The position numbers were made by a program, and so were the translations under genes. Positions 1 to 11,304 of a stretch of DNA of 64,000 bases are shown here, piece after piece. How positions within the stretch are numbered: the first letter of the stretch is position 1; each line of letters opens with the position of its first letter. The stretch spans positions 87,524,254-87,588,253 of the forward strand of contig OX388343.1 in assembly GCA_947579665.1 (NCBI GenBank), written 5' to 3'. The DNA is from Sympetrum striolatum. Lineage: Eukaryota; Arthropoda; Insecta; Odonata; Libellulidae. The notes below the pieces were generated by a model. It saw only the letters and a program-made list of their open reading frames with translations. It ran no database searches and had not been told where the DNA came from.

Positions 1-1237
1 TGAAGAAGCGGCTGAATCCGTAGATTTTACAGTGTATGTATATTTAAACGAAGTCTTCCTCGGCTCAGGTTTACGTAACCGAAAAACTATTGATATTATT
101 TGCCAAACTTTACTTTGATTGTATTTTTCAAAGCACAACAAATGAATCTGAAATCGAATAAGAGTCCCTCGTATTCACACAACGTTAGCGCTTGGTGCAT
201 TGAAATGTTTCTATGTCGCTTAGTTTGTACTTGAGCTGGCAAAAATTCATTCAATTGATCCGCGCATACTAATGGAAAACCAGAATATTTAAAGAAAATT
301 ACGGCATAATATCAATGATATTTGAGGAAAGGGAAATCGTATCTTAGGCTCTCCGTTAGACAATACAATTGCAACGTAAGAGACTTCGGAACCACGTCCC
401 GCTATCCTTCATAGTACTCTTTAGTTTCCTCTTCACGAGTTTATAATTTCACTCACTGCTCAAGTTTTGCCTTCTGATGTTACACATGCAATGAACTCAT
501 GGAATGAGCAGCCTTCGGTGAGCATCCTCTTATTGAACGCGTTGGTCATTTTCCCTCTTCAAAGAATTTCGTTAGAATGGTTTGTCTAGTGTTTTATTCA
601 TTGGTAGCATCAGTATATGACTGTCATCCGCGTCCGTCGGAACGGTCGAAGAAAGAAAGCGAAGCTCGGAGAGATTGTCTGATTAACCTGTGCAAGTTTG
701 AACTTGTTTATGAATGGGAAGACAGTGAATTTTACATGGGTAGCGAATAACCATGGTAGAAGTAGACATCGCCAGACTGCTCCAAATAAAATCCTAGTAA
801 TTGGAGGACTACATTTGATAGAGGTACTGAGGCCTTTCAAACGATCGTCAATGCACGAGTGATTCCTCTAGCATCGATTTTACGAAGTTTTTAACGCACG
901 AATTAGTCTCACACTGTGCTTCCGATTTCAGCTCAATGTAGCCCGATGTATGAACAATAGGTTGATCAGAGAAAGAATATTTTCAAAAATTTAAATTTGA
1001 CGAGAAATCATATTCGGTAGAGAAAGTACATGTAACAGCTCATGAGATTATATTGTATCGATGTATTTTAAAAGCCATGCATTGGATTCCCTATTTATTT
1101 AGGACGAAGAGGAAATACTACAAATGTTGCTATAGATTTTCCTTCTCCTACGCAAAGGGATTAGTAGGTAATATCTTGTAATCGTAACTGATATCTTGCC
1201 TAGTTAGAATTAAGAGAAAGAAATTAATCAAATACGT
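1..1237. other. Spacer 3' of gene A (right part of the tail-to-tail spacer)
   Basis: No gene is recognised here. The stretch lies beyond the gene A poly(A) signal and recurs in all seven units (for example 6307-7543). Short open frames in it have no protein-like features. Together with 5022-6306 of the preceding unit it forms a ~2.5 kb spacer between the 3' end of gene B and the 3' end of the next gene A. Confidence 0.6.
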
Positions 1238-1394
1238 TTTATTCAACGAACTCTTGATATGATGAAGAGAAACCCTATAGACAAACAACGAGCATCAGTT
1301 GCAATACGCTTGGGTCTCCAAGGAGGATTTCGTTGAAATCAGGAATATTTGATGGCAGTTTAGTATGCGGGATGATTCGAAGGAGATCCATTCA

Positions 1395-2668
1395 TTAGTG
1401 TCCGTTATGTCCATAGGCGAAGTTGTTACCATTGGCGAGAGATGTGGCTCCTCCGTGGTATCCTCCGACAGCGTAGCCTCCGTGGCCACCGTAGGCAGCG
1501 ATGCCGTGACCGATGGCGACGTTATTGGAGTTGGCGAAAGAGGATGCACCACCGTAATGACCTCCTCCGTAGGCGATGACGCCTCCGTAGAGAGCAGCTC
1601 CTCCGTAGTGCTGCTGTGGGTGCACTGCTTTTCCAGCTCGCTTCACCACTGCGTTGAATCCGTTGTGGTTGTCTGCGGTGTATTCCACAGTTCTGATGGT
1701 GCCATCGGATTCATGCAGGCTGTATGCACCCTTGACGACGTCTCCGTCTCTGGTCTCCCATTGGCTCTTGGCGTCTCCGGTTTTGTGGTCGCTGACGCCG
1801 TAATCGAAGTTGTACTTGGGATGGGCCTGAAAGTGTATTGAAGTACATGGCGTGTAAATGCTCCGCGGGTCAGTGGTGCAAGGATGCACATCATTATTAC
1901 CAACTCATACTGGAAAAACAAGATATCTTCTACCACTTGAATCGATTGAGGCGATAGTTGGATTCGTTATTTTTTTCGGAAGAGGAAGTCTGCGGATATC
2001 AATATTTCGAACGTCGTTTCCGGAAATACTAGGAAGGGTATTTTAAGCAAACTTCTTACGTAGTGATCCAAGTGACCTCCGTCCCCGTAGTGACCACCAG
2101 GATAGGCAAAGGAGGAAGCTGCAAGAGCAACGATGAGCAAAACCTGAAAAAGAGCACCAAAACTCATAAGAAAACACTTTCAAACGGCAACAAAAATCCT
2201 AATCCGCAAATGATAATGAGACAGCATTTAGACAAGAAAATAATGTCATTCGAGAACTAACTGTAAATAATGTACATATTATTTCGAATCACTTAGATAT
2301 TGATGAAAAGAAGGTTGTGGATGGCACTATGCTTAGCAAAGGGGTCATCTACTAAGGAGTGTTTCGAATATAATTTTTAGATGCTACACAATTATTTTGG
2401 AAACATTTGAACGGCTGCGACTTTTGAAACCGAAGAGCAATATGGAATTTTGAAAAGTAAATTAATTTCTGTATATTTTTATTTTCAGGAAGCAATCCTC
2501 TCGACCAATTGAGGGTTACTGTGAGGTAACTCAGCATAAGTATGATTATAATGGTTATGAAAAATCTCATCCTATCCGTAACTTATTGTAATAGCGGGAG
2601 AGACCGATCGTTCGATATGATAGTGTGAAAAGGCAAATGATTGCCTTCCTTACCTGTGACACCTTCAT
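1395..2668 (-). CDS. Gene A, unit 1: RR-2 cuticular protein, three exons
   Basis: Secreted structural protein that should bind chitin in the cuticle. The coding exons, in order of transcription, are 2654-2668, 2060-2143 and 1395-1826, giving 176 residues. Exon 1 encodes only MKVSQ and ends in GTAAGG. Exon 2 follows a pyrimidine-rich acceptor (CTTTTTCAG) and supplies the hydrophobic signal core; cleavage is likely after Ala18 (SSFA/YPGG). The RR-2 domain spans about residues 34-97, with [30 protein letters not shown] and conserved aromatic residues. The tail is rich in Gly, His, Tyr and Ala (YGG motifs), typical of hard-cuticle RR-2 proteins. A TATA box lies at 2736-2745 and AATAAA on the minus strand at 1238-1243. 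This copy ends in His, without the final Tyr of other copies. The family assignment is firm; the tissue and stage of use cannot be seen. The exon 1 start is inferred from splice sites, promoter spacing and gene B. Confidence 0.93.
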
Positions 2669-2735
2669 GATTGTGCTGTTAAGTTCTCGAGAGTACTGGA
2701 AGTGGGATACTGATGCTCTCGGCATCGACGCATCT

Positions 2736-2745
2736 CTATTTTATA
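2736..2745 (-). promoter_or_regulatory. TATA box and likely start site of gene A
   Basis: On the minus strand CTATAAAATAG lies ~34 nt upstream of GCATCAGTATCC, an initiator-like ATCAGT with the probable +1 A near 2711. The MKVSQ start codon follows about 43 nt further on. The same box occurs at 9042-9051, 15348-15357, 21654-21663, 27967-27976, 34281-34290 and 40613-40622. A GC-richer stretch (about 2757-2880) sits just upstream and may hold activator sites, which is an inference. Confidence 0.8.
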
Positions 2746-4352
2746 GTCGATTGGTAAATACGGGCGTGTGAGAAAGCGGAATACGGTATCGGGTGCTGGT
2801 CACGGTCTAGAGAATAAATTGGAAGGCGGAATTCGGCGGCGGGCAAATTTTGAAACTCGGGCGTGGGGCGAGGGCTTGTTGGAAAGTCATTTGTGGAGAA
2901 ATTAAAATTTAAACTCTGTGATTGCAAAGAATTTCCAACGGTGGGCTGATCAGATCCAAGAAAACTATGATGGAGAATTCGAGAGTTCTCTTACTTAAAT
3001 TATACAACGATTTTTCAACGTCTTTTGCAAGGTTACTTAATTGCCAGTGTTTTGGAATTTCGTAAAACCAAAGTCCGTCGTAAGATGAAATTGGACATGC
3101 CTTAGCATTTGATGTGGACGGCTGAAAGCTATCGCTGCACAATTTGTCGCTTCATCACATTGGTAAATAAATATATGTTGCTATGATATTCATATTTTCG
3201 TACGGATTCTGCGTGCAATAGATGAATTCCTGAGACACTTAGAGAGGGAAGAGTAAAATTACTACTGGTTGGTTATTACTATTTGCACAACATAGAGGTA
3301 GAAGAGTAATAAGTATCTTATGCTTCGCTTTAGTTTTTTTAGAGTCACAGGAATTTCCATGCGGTTAATTCATATACAAGATTACCTATCACTTTTTCTG
3401 CGATCGACAAGTTTACTTCATTATTTGCTTCATTCACTGCGAGACTACATTTCCAAATGACAACAATGCTCTTTGCTGAATATCCACCGAAGACCACATC
3501 AGGAGAACCAACAAATCCTGATATTTCCTATAACGTCTCCTTAGTAAGTTTGTCTTGTTCCCATGAGATGTCCTTCGGATTCCACCGCGATGCCTGAAGC
3601 AAAGAAGCGACGACGTTTCGCCTACGTTGCAGTAGGTTTCTTCAGGTCGGTGATGTCTTTTCAAATGACTTAAAAGAACATCAAAGCGTATAAGGAAGTC
3701 CATTGACATTGATCTTTATTCTAAGCCAGTAGTGCTCAAAGAGTATCATAACGATACGACCGCTTGGCTGCATTAATAAATCCTATAATAAAATACATCT
3801 AAAACTCGGTTAATGTATGACGTTTATCTTTATATGTATTTAATAATGTAGGATATCAATGTATTCGAGTGGCTGTCCGGACCCAAATATGGGATATTGG
3901 TAATAACTTGTGATACACTGAATGAAAAGGAATCAAAGTTCTGAGATTGTATGGGTTAGACCTATACAAGTGTTGATAGATCACAGTGACAATATTTGCG
4001 AACATTTTCCTCTCCCTCAGTCGATAGGTATTTTCAATGATTCGAAGAATATAAGACCATTATATTTAACGTCAAGAAAATAATGCGGTGATAGACTATG
4101 ATGTAATATCATTTTTCTCATGACTATACCAATGCTATGAAACACCTAAGATACAAGGTATCATATCAAACCATGGGAAAACGGAACTAATGGAGCAAAT
4201 CTGACGTAAAGGACTACCAAGTTTTGGTTCTTCACGATTTCCGAAATATAGACCATAACCACACCAATCACTCGGTACGATCTCCGCATCATCAGATTTC
4301 ACTTATTACGTATACGACCTGCGCCTTCGATTTTCAGATTCCTCTACTTGGA
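2746..4352. other. Divergent promoter spacer between genes A and B
   Basis: About 1.6 kb separates the two TATA boxes and presumably carries shared control elements for the divergent pair. I see no convincing gene. The frames at 2736-2927, 2909-3142 and 3434-3709 lack protein-like composition. A patch at 3595-3650 (cgacgtttcgcctacg followed by gcagtaggtttcttcagg) resembles the AACGTTTCG-type terminal sequence of Penelope-like elements and could be a very old fragment, with low certainty. The spacer recurs in every unit. Confidence 0.5.
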
Positions 4353-4360
4353 TATAAATA
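4353..4360 (+). promoter_or_regulatory. TATA box and likely start site of gene B
   Basis: TATAAATA is followed 33 nt later by GGGCATCAATCG, with probable +1 A near 4386. The start codon at 4425 has an A-rich lead (cctaaaaaaatg). The same box starts at 10659, 16965, 23270, 29584, 35898 and 42230. In unit 6 the flank reads tcttattggatataaa instead of tctacttggatataaa, and the leader is aaaacatg instead of aaaaaatg. TATA-to-ATCA spacing matches gene A to within one base. Confidence 0.85.
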
Positions 4361-4424
4361 GTGCACGCCCCGCTCACAGGGCATCAATCGTCTCCTCCAC
4401 AACCAACAGTCCACACCTAAAAAA

Positions 4425-4998
4425 ATGCATTCCTCTCAGGTGAGTTACAGAAGTCTCAGCCTGCGATACGATACGACTTTATAAGACTTGGCCTCACCGA
4501 TCTGATTCTTCCGTTACAGATTGTTCTCCTGGTAGTCGCCACGGCGGCCGCAGCATACGCCTTCCCACCAGCAGCACACCACGGAGGACATGGCCATCAC
4601 GACGTCGACTACTACGTAAGCATTACTTATTTCATATCGAACGCCTGATTTCCAGAGATGTTCCGCTCTTTAACATAACTTGTCTTCAGGCTCATCCCCA
4701 CTACAACTTCAAGTACGGAGTCCGGGACCAGCACACCGGCGACGTGAAGGACCAGTCGGAGTCTAGGGAAGGCGACGTGGTCAAGGGATCCTACAGCCTC
4801 CACGAGGCCGACGGAACCATCCGCCAGGTGCACTACACCGCTGACGACCACAACGGATTCAACGCCGTCGTCACCAGGATCGGCAAGGCCGCCCATCCTC
4901 AGCATTACGCCCATGTCGCTCGGCCTGTCATCGCGTACGGACACCACGGCTCAGCTTCGTATGCTCACGGAGACAACTACCCCCCGCATCATTATTAA
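4425..4998 (+). CDS. Gene B, unit 1: RR-2 cuticular protein, three exons
   Basis: Secreted chitin-binding cuticle protein of 139 residues. The coding exons are 4425-4439 (MHSSQ), 4520-4615 and 4690-4998, with introns of 80 nt (GTGAGT...TTACAG) and 74 nt (GTAAGC...CTTCAG), all phase 0. The signal peptide covers residues 1 to about 19 ([13 protein letters not shown]). It is followed by a His/Gly-rich linker ([13 protein letters not shown]) and the RR-2 domain at about 38-100, with [16 protein letters not shown] and [14 protein letters not shown]. The tail is short and rich in His, Ala and Tyr, ending NYPPHHY. The stop TAA is at 4996-4998 and AATAAA at 5016-5021, an unusually short 3' UTR. Intron positions match gene A exactly, marking the two as paralogues. 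The frame beginning inside exon 3 at 4744 is only part of the gene; the real start is the upstream 15-nt exon. This copy has Glu64 (SREGD). Confidence 0.95.
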
Positions 4999-5021
4999 AT
5001 GTTTAATGCTTGCCCAATAAA

Positions 5022-6306
5022 AAGCTCTTCTTGAAATTGTTCTTGCTTCTTCCTTAATATCCCTAGAATGTGCAATGTCCTTATTAAACTTTATTTTTGA
5101 AAGATCTAATTGATCTCCCTTGGATCAATTTTCACAATAACAATTCCAAAGATTAAGTCTAATTTATTAGCATTTATACTACTCTCCCTGATCAATATAA
5201 GGGCTTCCCTACATGACGTTTCTTTGGAAACCAGTAGATGATGTCACTCAGATGAATTCGTTTTCATAATTTCCTTCTGCTCTCTAGCTTTCGTTTTAAT
5301 CTTAGTAAGAAACTTATTTTCCGTGAAATAATGAGAAAACGTACTCGACGAGATTTTGCTCTTGAATATTAATGCATTTCGCTCGTCATTTCAAACGTTT
5401 TTGACCGCCTTTCAATTTTCGCTTTGACTTTTTATCGAGAATGAATTAAGATCTTTGGTTTCGGATGTTTTGGAAAAACCTTTGATGTCTTATAGACACA
5501 TAGTTTCCGAGAGACCGGCAATTGAATCGTAAAGGAACATTGATGATAAAAACAATGGCATTGAAGACTGTCTTAAGTAAAGGCCACCATTTATCTAACT
5601 TTGATCTAACCAAATAGACGTGTATATTTCTCGAACTATATGAAGTATCATTCCATACTATAATGTACTCAATTCATATACCCTCACCTGAGTAGTAAGT
5701 TTTCATTGGTAAGTGGTTGTGAAATCATTTTTTGTAAATTGACTTATTCACATAGCTTTCTTCGATTCATCCCACGCGCACTTATTGGCATGATTCGGAG
5801 AGCATGGAAATTCGTCGAACACGAATTCTTATTCGAAGGCATATTATTCGAGCATCATTTCATCGAATGAAAAATCTACGAAAAGAGAATCACTCTAATG
5901 ATTCTAAAGCTGCCCAAAGTTTGTTTTAAAGGACCTCGTTATCAGCTGAAGTCTACGATCACCTCCTAGGATGGGTGTGGGCATCGAGAGTGGCATTTTT
6001 TCTAAGAGTTTGATTTCGAAGTATTTGTCATACAAAATTTTTCCTGTACCTAATATCTTTAATGACAACATTACGAAAATCCAGATTGGGATGCCAAATA
6101 TATGGAAATTAATATATTCAATAATTGCATCGGAAATTTTCGCGAATCAAATCTTCCGCGTCCTCTCTTCAGACTCATTCAACGACGAGATTGATAAACC
6201 ATGATTATTCGGTCGAGTGACCGGTTTGAATTCCTTATGCGTCTCTCTTCCCCAATATTCCATTCCTTTTACCTCATTATATTTTATTTACGTTACCCTT
6301 CTTCCA
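5022..6306. other. Spacer 3' of gene B (left part of the tail-to-tail spacer)
   Basis: AT-rich, without a recognised gene. A short stem-loop lies at 5108-5130 (aattgatc / gatcaatt, 7-nt loop), ~90 nt past the poly(A) signal, and is kept in the other units. The 77-codon frame at 5971-6204 recurs in the six full copies but shows no signal peptide, domain or composition bias. Units 1 and 5 end ...gaccggtttg, while units 2, 3, 4 and 6 end ...gaccgctctg. Confidence 0.55.
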
Positions 6307-7700
6307 TGAAGAAGCGGCTGAATCCGTAGCTTTTACAGTGTATGTATATTTAAACGAAGTCTTCCTCGGCTCAGGTTTACGTAACCGAAAAACTATTGAT
6401 ATTATTTGCCAAACTTTACTTTGATTGTATTTTTCAAAGCACAACAAATGAATCTGAAATCGAATAAGAGTCCCTCGTATTCACACAACGTTAGCGCTTG
6501 GTGCATTGAAATGTTTCTATGTCGCTTAGTTTGTACTTGAGCTGGCAAAAATTCATTCAATTGATCCGCGCATACTAATGGAAAACCAGAATATTTAAAG
6601 AAAATTACGGCATAATATCAATGATATTTGAGGAAAGGGAAATCGTATCTTAGGCTCTCCGTTAGACAATACAGTTGCAACGTAAGAGACTTCGGAACCA
6701 CGTCCCGCTATCCTTCATAGTACTCTTTAGTTTCCTCTTCACGAGTTTATAATTTCACTCACTGCTCAAGTTTTGCCTTCTGATGTTACACATGCAATGA
6801 ACTCATGGAATGAGCAGCCTTCGGTGAGCATCCTCTTATTGAACGCGTTGGTCATTTTCCCTCTTCAAAGAATTTCGTTAGAATGGTTTGTCTAGTGTTT
6901 TATTCATTGGTAGCATCAGTATATGACTGTCATCCGCGTCCGTCGGAACGGTCGAAGAAAGAAAGCGAAGCTCGGAGAGATTGTCTGATTAACCTGTGCA
7001 AGTTTGAACTTGTTTATGAATGGGAAGACAGTGAATTTTACATGGGTAGCGAATAACCATGGTAGAAGTAGACATCGCCAGACTGTTCCAAATAAAATCC
7101 TAGTAATTGGAGGACTACATTTGATAGAGGTACTGAGGCCTTTCAAACGATCGTCAATGCACGAGTGATTCCTCTAGCATCGATTTTACGAAGTTTTTAA
7201 CGCACGAATTAGTCTCACACTGTGCTTCCGATTTCAGCTCAATGTAGCCTGATGTATGAACAATAGGTTGATCAGAGAAAGAATATTTTCAAAAATTTAA
7301 ATTTGACGAGAAATCATATTCGGTAGAGAAAGTACATGTAACAGCTCATGAGATTATATTGTATCGATGTATTTTAAAAGCCATGCATTGGATTCCCTAT
7401 TTATTTAGGACGAAGAGGAAATACTACAAATGTTGCTATAGATTTTCCTTCTCCTACGCAAAGGGATTAGTAGGTAAAATCTTGTAATCGTAACTGATAT
7501 CTTGCCTAGTTAGAATTAAGAGAAAGAAATTAATCAAATACGTTTTATTCAACGAACTCTTGATATGATGAAGAGAAACCCTATAGACAAACAACGAGCA
7601 TCAGTTGCAATACGCTTGGGTCTCCAAGGAGGATTTCGTTGAAATCAGGAATATTTGATGGCAGTTTAGTATGCGGGATGATTCGAAGGAGATCCATTCA

Positions 7701-8974
7701 TTAGTGTCCGTTGTGTCCATAGGCGAAGTTGTTACCATTGGCGAGAGATGTGGCTCCTCCGTGGTATCCTCCGACAGCGTAGCCTCCGTGGCCACCGTAG
7801 GCAGCGATGCCGTGACCGATGGCGACGTTATTGGAGTTGGCGAAAGAGGATGCACCACCGTAATGACCTCCTCCGTAGGCGATGACGCCTCCGTAGAGAG
7901 CAGCTCCTCCGTAGTGCTGCTGTGGGTGCACTGCTTTTCCAGCTCGCTTCACCACTGCGTTGAATCCGTTGTGGTTGTCTGCGGTGTATTCCACAGTTCT
8001 GATGGTGCCATCGGATTCATGCAGGCTGTATGCACCCTTGACGACGTCTCCGTCTCTGGTCTCCCATTGGCTCTTGGCGTCTCCGGTTTTGTGGTCGCTG
8101 ACGCCGTAATCGAAGTTGTACTTGGGATGGGCCTGAAAGTGTATTGAAGTACATGGCGTGTAAATGCTCCGCGGGTCAGTGGTGCAAGGATGCACATCAT
8201 TATTACCAACTCATACTGGAAAAACAAGATATCTTCTACCACTTGAATCGATTGAGGCGATAGTTGGATTCGTTATTTTTTTCGGAAGAGGAAGTCTGCG
8301 GATATCAATATTTCGAACGTCGTTTCCGGAAATACTAGGAAGGGTATTTTAAGCAAACTTCTTACGTAGTGATCCAAGTGACCTCCGTCCCCGTAGTGAC
8401 CACCAGGATAGGCAAAGGAGGAAGCTGCAAGAGCAACGATGAGCAAAACCTGAAAAAGAGCACCAAAACTCATAAGAAAACACTTTCAAACGGCAACAAA
8501 AATCCTAATCCGCAAATGATAATGAGACAGCATTTAGACAAGAAAATAATGTCATTCGAGAACTAACTGTAAATAATGTACATATTATTTCGAATCACTT
8601 AGATATTGATGAAAAGAAGGTTGTGGATGGCACTATGCTTAGCAAAGGGGTCATCTACTAAGGAGTGTTTCGAATATAATTTTTAGATGCTACACAATTA
8701 TTTTGGAAACATTTGAACGGCTGCGACTTTTGAAACCGAAGAGCAATATGGAATTTTGAAAAGTAAATTAATTTCTGTATATTTTTATTTTCAGGAAGCA
8801 ATCCTCTCGACCAATTGAGGGTTACTGTGAGGTAACTCAGCATAAGTATGATTATAATGGTTATGAAAAATCTCATCCTATCCGTAACTTATTGTAATAG
8901 CGGGAGAGACCGATCGTTCGATATGATAGTGTGAAAAGGCAAATGATTGCCTTCCTTACCTGTGACACCTTCAT
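7701..8974 (-). CDS. Gene A, unit 2: RR-2 cuticular protein
   Basis: Exons 8960-8974 (MKVSQ), 8366-8449 and 7701-8132; 176 residues. The protein is identical to the unit 1 copy. The one exon 3 difference I see (GGACAC here, GGACAT in unit 1, near the 3' end) is silent. It is subtype A: Leu112 in the YGGAALYGG motif, and a stop directly after NGH. Minus-strand AATAAA lies at 7544-7549. Signal peptide, RR-2 domain and Gly/Tyr/His tail are as in unit 1. Confidence 0.93.
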
Positions 8975-10730
8975 GATTGTGCTGTTAAGTTCTCGAGAGT
9001 ACTGGAAGTGGGATACTGATGCTCTCGGCATCGACGCATCTCTATTTTATAGTCGATTGGTAAATACGGGCGTGTGAGAAAGCGGAATACGGTATCGGGT
9101 GCTGGTCACGGTCTAGAGAATAAATTGGAAGGCGGAATTCGGCGGCGGGCAAATTTTGAAACTCGGGCGTGGGGCGAGGGCTTGTTGGAAAGTCATTTGT
9201 GGAGAAATTAAAATTTAAACTCTGTGATTGCAAAGAATTTCCAACGGTGGGCTGATCAGATCCAAGAAAACTATGATGGAGAATTCGAGAGTTCTCTTAC
9301 TTAAATTATACAACGATTTTTCAACGTCTTTTGCAAGGTTACTTAATTGCCAGTGTTTTGGAATTTCGTAAAACCAAAGTCCGTCGTAAGATGAAATTGG
9401 ACATGCCTTAGCATTTGATGTGGACGGCTGAAAGCTATCGCTGCACAATTTGTCGCTTCATCACATTGGTAAATAAATATATGTTGCTATAATATTCATA
9501 TTTTCGTACGGATTCTGCGTGCAATAGATGAATTCCTGAGACACTTAGAGAGGGAAGAGTAAAATTACTACTGGTTGGTTATTACTATTTGCACAACATA
9601 GAGGTAGAAGAGTAATAAGTATCTTATGCTTCGCTTTAGTTTTTTTAGAGTCACAGGAATTTCCATGCGGTTTATTCATATACAAGATTACCTATCACTT
9701 TTTCTGCGATCGACAAGTTTACTTCATTATTTGCTTCATTCACTGCGAGACTACATTTCCAAATGACAACAATGCTCTTTGCTGAATATCCACCGAAGAC
9801 CACATCAGGAGAACCAACAAATCCTGATATTTCCTATAACGTCTCCTTAGTAAGTTTGTCTTGTTCCCATGAGATGTCCTTCGGATTCCACCGCGATGCC
9901 TGAAGCAAAGAAGCGACGACGTTTCGCCTACGTTGCAGTAGGTTTCTTCAGGTCGGTGATGTCTTTTCAAATGACTTAAAAGAACATCAAAGCGTATAAG
10001 GAAGTCCATTGACATTGATCTTTATTCTAAGCCAGTAGTGCTCAAAGAGTATCATAACGATACGACCGCTTGGCTGCATTAATAAATCCTATAATAAAAT
10101 ACATCTAAAACTCGGTTAATGTATGACGTTTATCTTTATATGTATTTAATAATGTAGGATATCAATGTATTCGAGTGGCTGTCCGGACCCAAATATGGGA
10201 TATTGGTATTAACTTGTGATACACTGAATGAAAAGGAATCAAAGTTCTGAGATTGTATGGGTTAGACCTATACAAGTGTTGATAGATCACAGTGACAATA
10301 TTTGCGAACATTTTCCTCTCCCTCAGTCGATAGGTATTTTCAATGATTCGAAGAATATAAGACCATTATATTTAACGTCAAGAAAATAATGCGGTGATAG
10401 ACTATGATGTAATATCATTTTTCTCAAGACTATACCAATGCTATGAAACACCTAAGATACAAGGTATCATATCAAACCATGGGAAAACGGAACTAATGGA
10501 GCAAATCTGACGTAAAGGACTACCAAGTTTTGGTTCTTCACGATTTCCGAAATATAGACCATAACCACACCAATCACTCGGTACGATCTCCGCATCATCA
10601 GATTTCACTTATTACGTATACGACCTGCGCCTTCGATTTTCAGATTCCTCTACTTGGATATAAATAGTGCACGCCCCGCTCACAGGGCATCAATCGTCTC
10701 CTCCACAACCAACAGTCCACACCTAAAAAA

Positions 10731-11304
10731 ATGCATTCCTCTCAGGTGAGTTACAGAAGTCTCAGCCTGCGATACGATACGACTTTATAAGACTTGGCCT
10801 CACCGATCTGATTCTTCCGTTACAGATTGTTCTCCTGGTAGTCGCCACGGCGGCCGCAGCATACGCCTTCCCACCAGCAGCACACCACGGAGGACATGGC
10901 CATCACGACGTCGACTACTACGTAAGCATTACTTATTTCATATCGAACGCCAGATTTCCAGAGATGTTCCGCTCTTTAACATAACTTCTCTTCAGGCTCA
11001 TCCCCACTACAACTTCAAGTACGGAGTCCGGGACCAGCACACCGGCGACGTGAAGGACCAGTCGGAGTCTAGGGAAGGCGACGTGGTCAAGGGATCCTAC
11101 AGCCTCCACGAGGCCGACGGAACCATCCGCCAGGTGCACTACACCGCTGACGACCACAACGGATTCAACGCCGTCGTCACCAGGATCGGCAAGGCCGCCC
11201 ATCCTCAGCATTACGCCCATGTCGCTCGGCCTGTCATCGCGTACGGACACCACGGCTCAGCTTCGTATGCTCACGGAGACAACTACCCCCCGCATCATTA
11301 TTAA
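10731..11304 (+). CDS. Gene B, unit 2: RR-2 cuticular protein
   Basis: Exons 10731-10745, 10826-10921 and 10996-11304; 139 residues with Glu64 and Pro136, the same protein as unit 1. Intron 2 differs from unit 1 at two sites: gccagatttcc instead of gcctgatttcc, and ttctcttcag instead of ttgtcttcag. The first variant is shared only with unit 3. AATAAA is at 11322-11327. Confidence 0.95.

Noticed and set aside
1365..1841. 158-codon plus-strand frame antisense to gene A exon 3, present in all units
   Set aside because: It is Ser/Val-rich because the opposite strand is Gly/Tyr/His-rich coding sequence with biased codons. It has no domain and no promoter, and it changes with synonymous sites of gene A.
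1967..2167. 66-codon frame [13 protein letters not shown]... taken as a complete small secreted protein
   Set aside because: Its first eight codons overlap a splice acceptor and its end reads through a GTAAGA donor. The middle is exon 2 of gene A.
3434..3709. 91-codon minus-strand frame in the divergent spacer
   Set aside because: No protein-like pattern or conserved motif, and it lies in presumed regulatory DNA.
5971..6204. 77-codon frame conserved in six units
   Set aside because: Conservation is explained by overall unit identity. It shows no signal, domain or splice context, and the composition is AT-driven.
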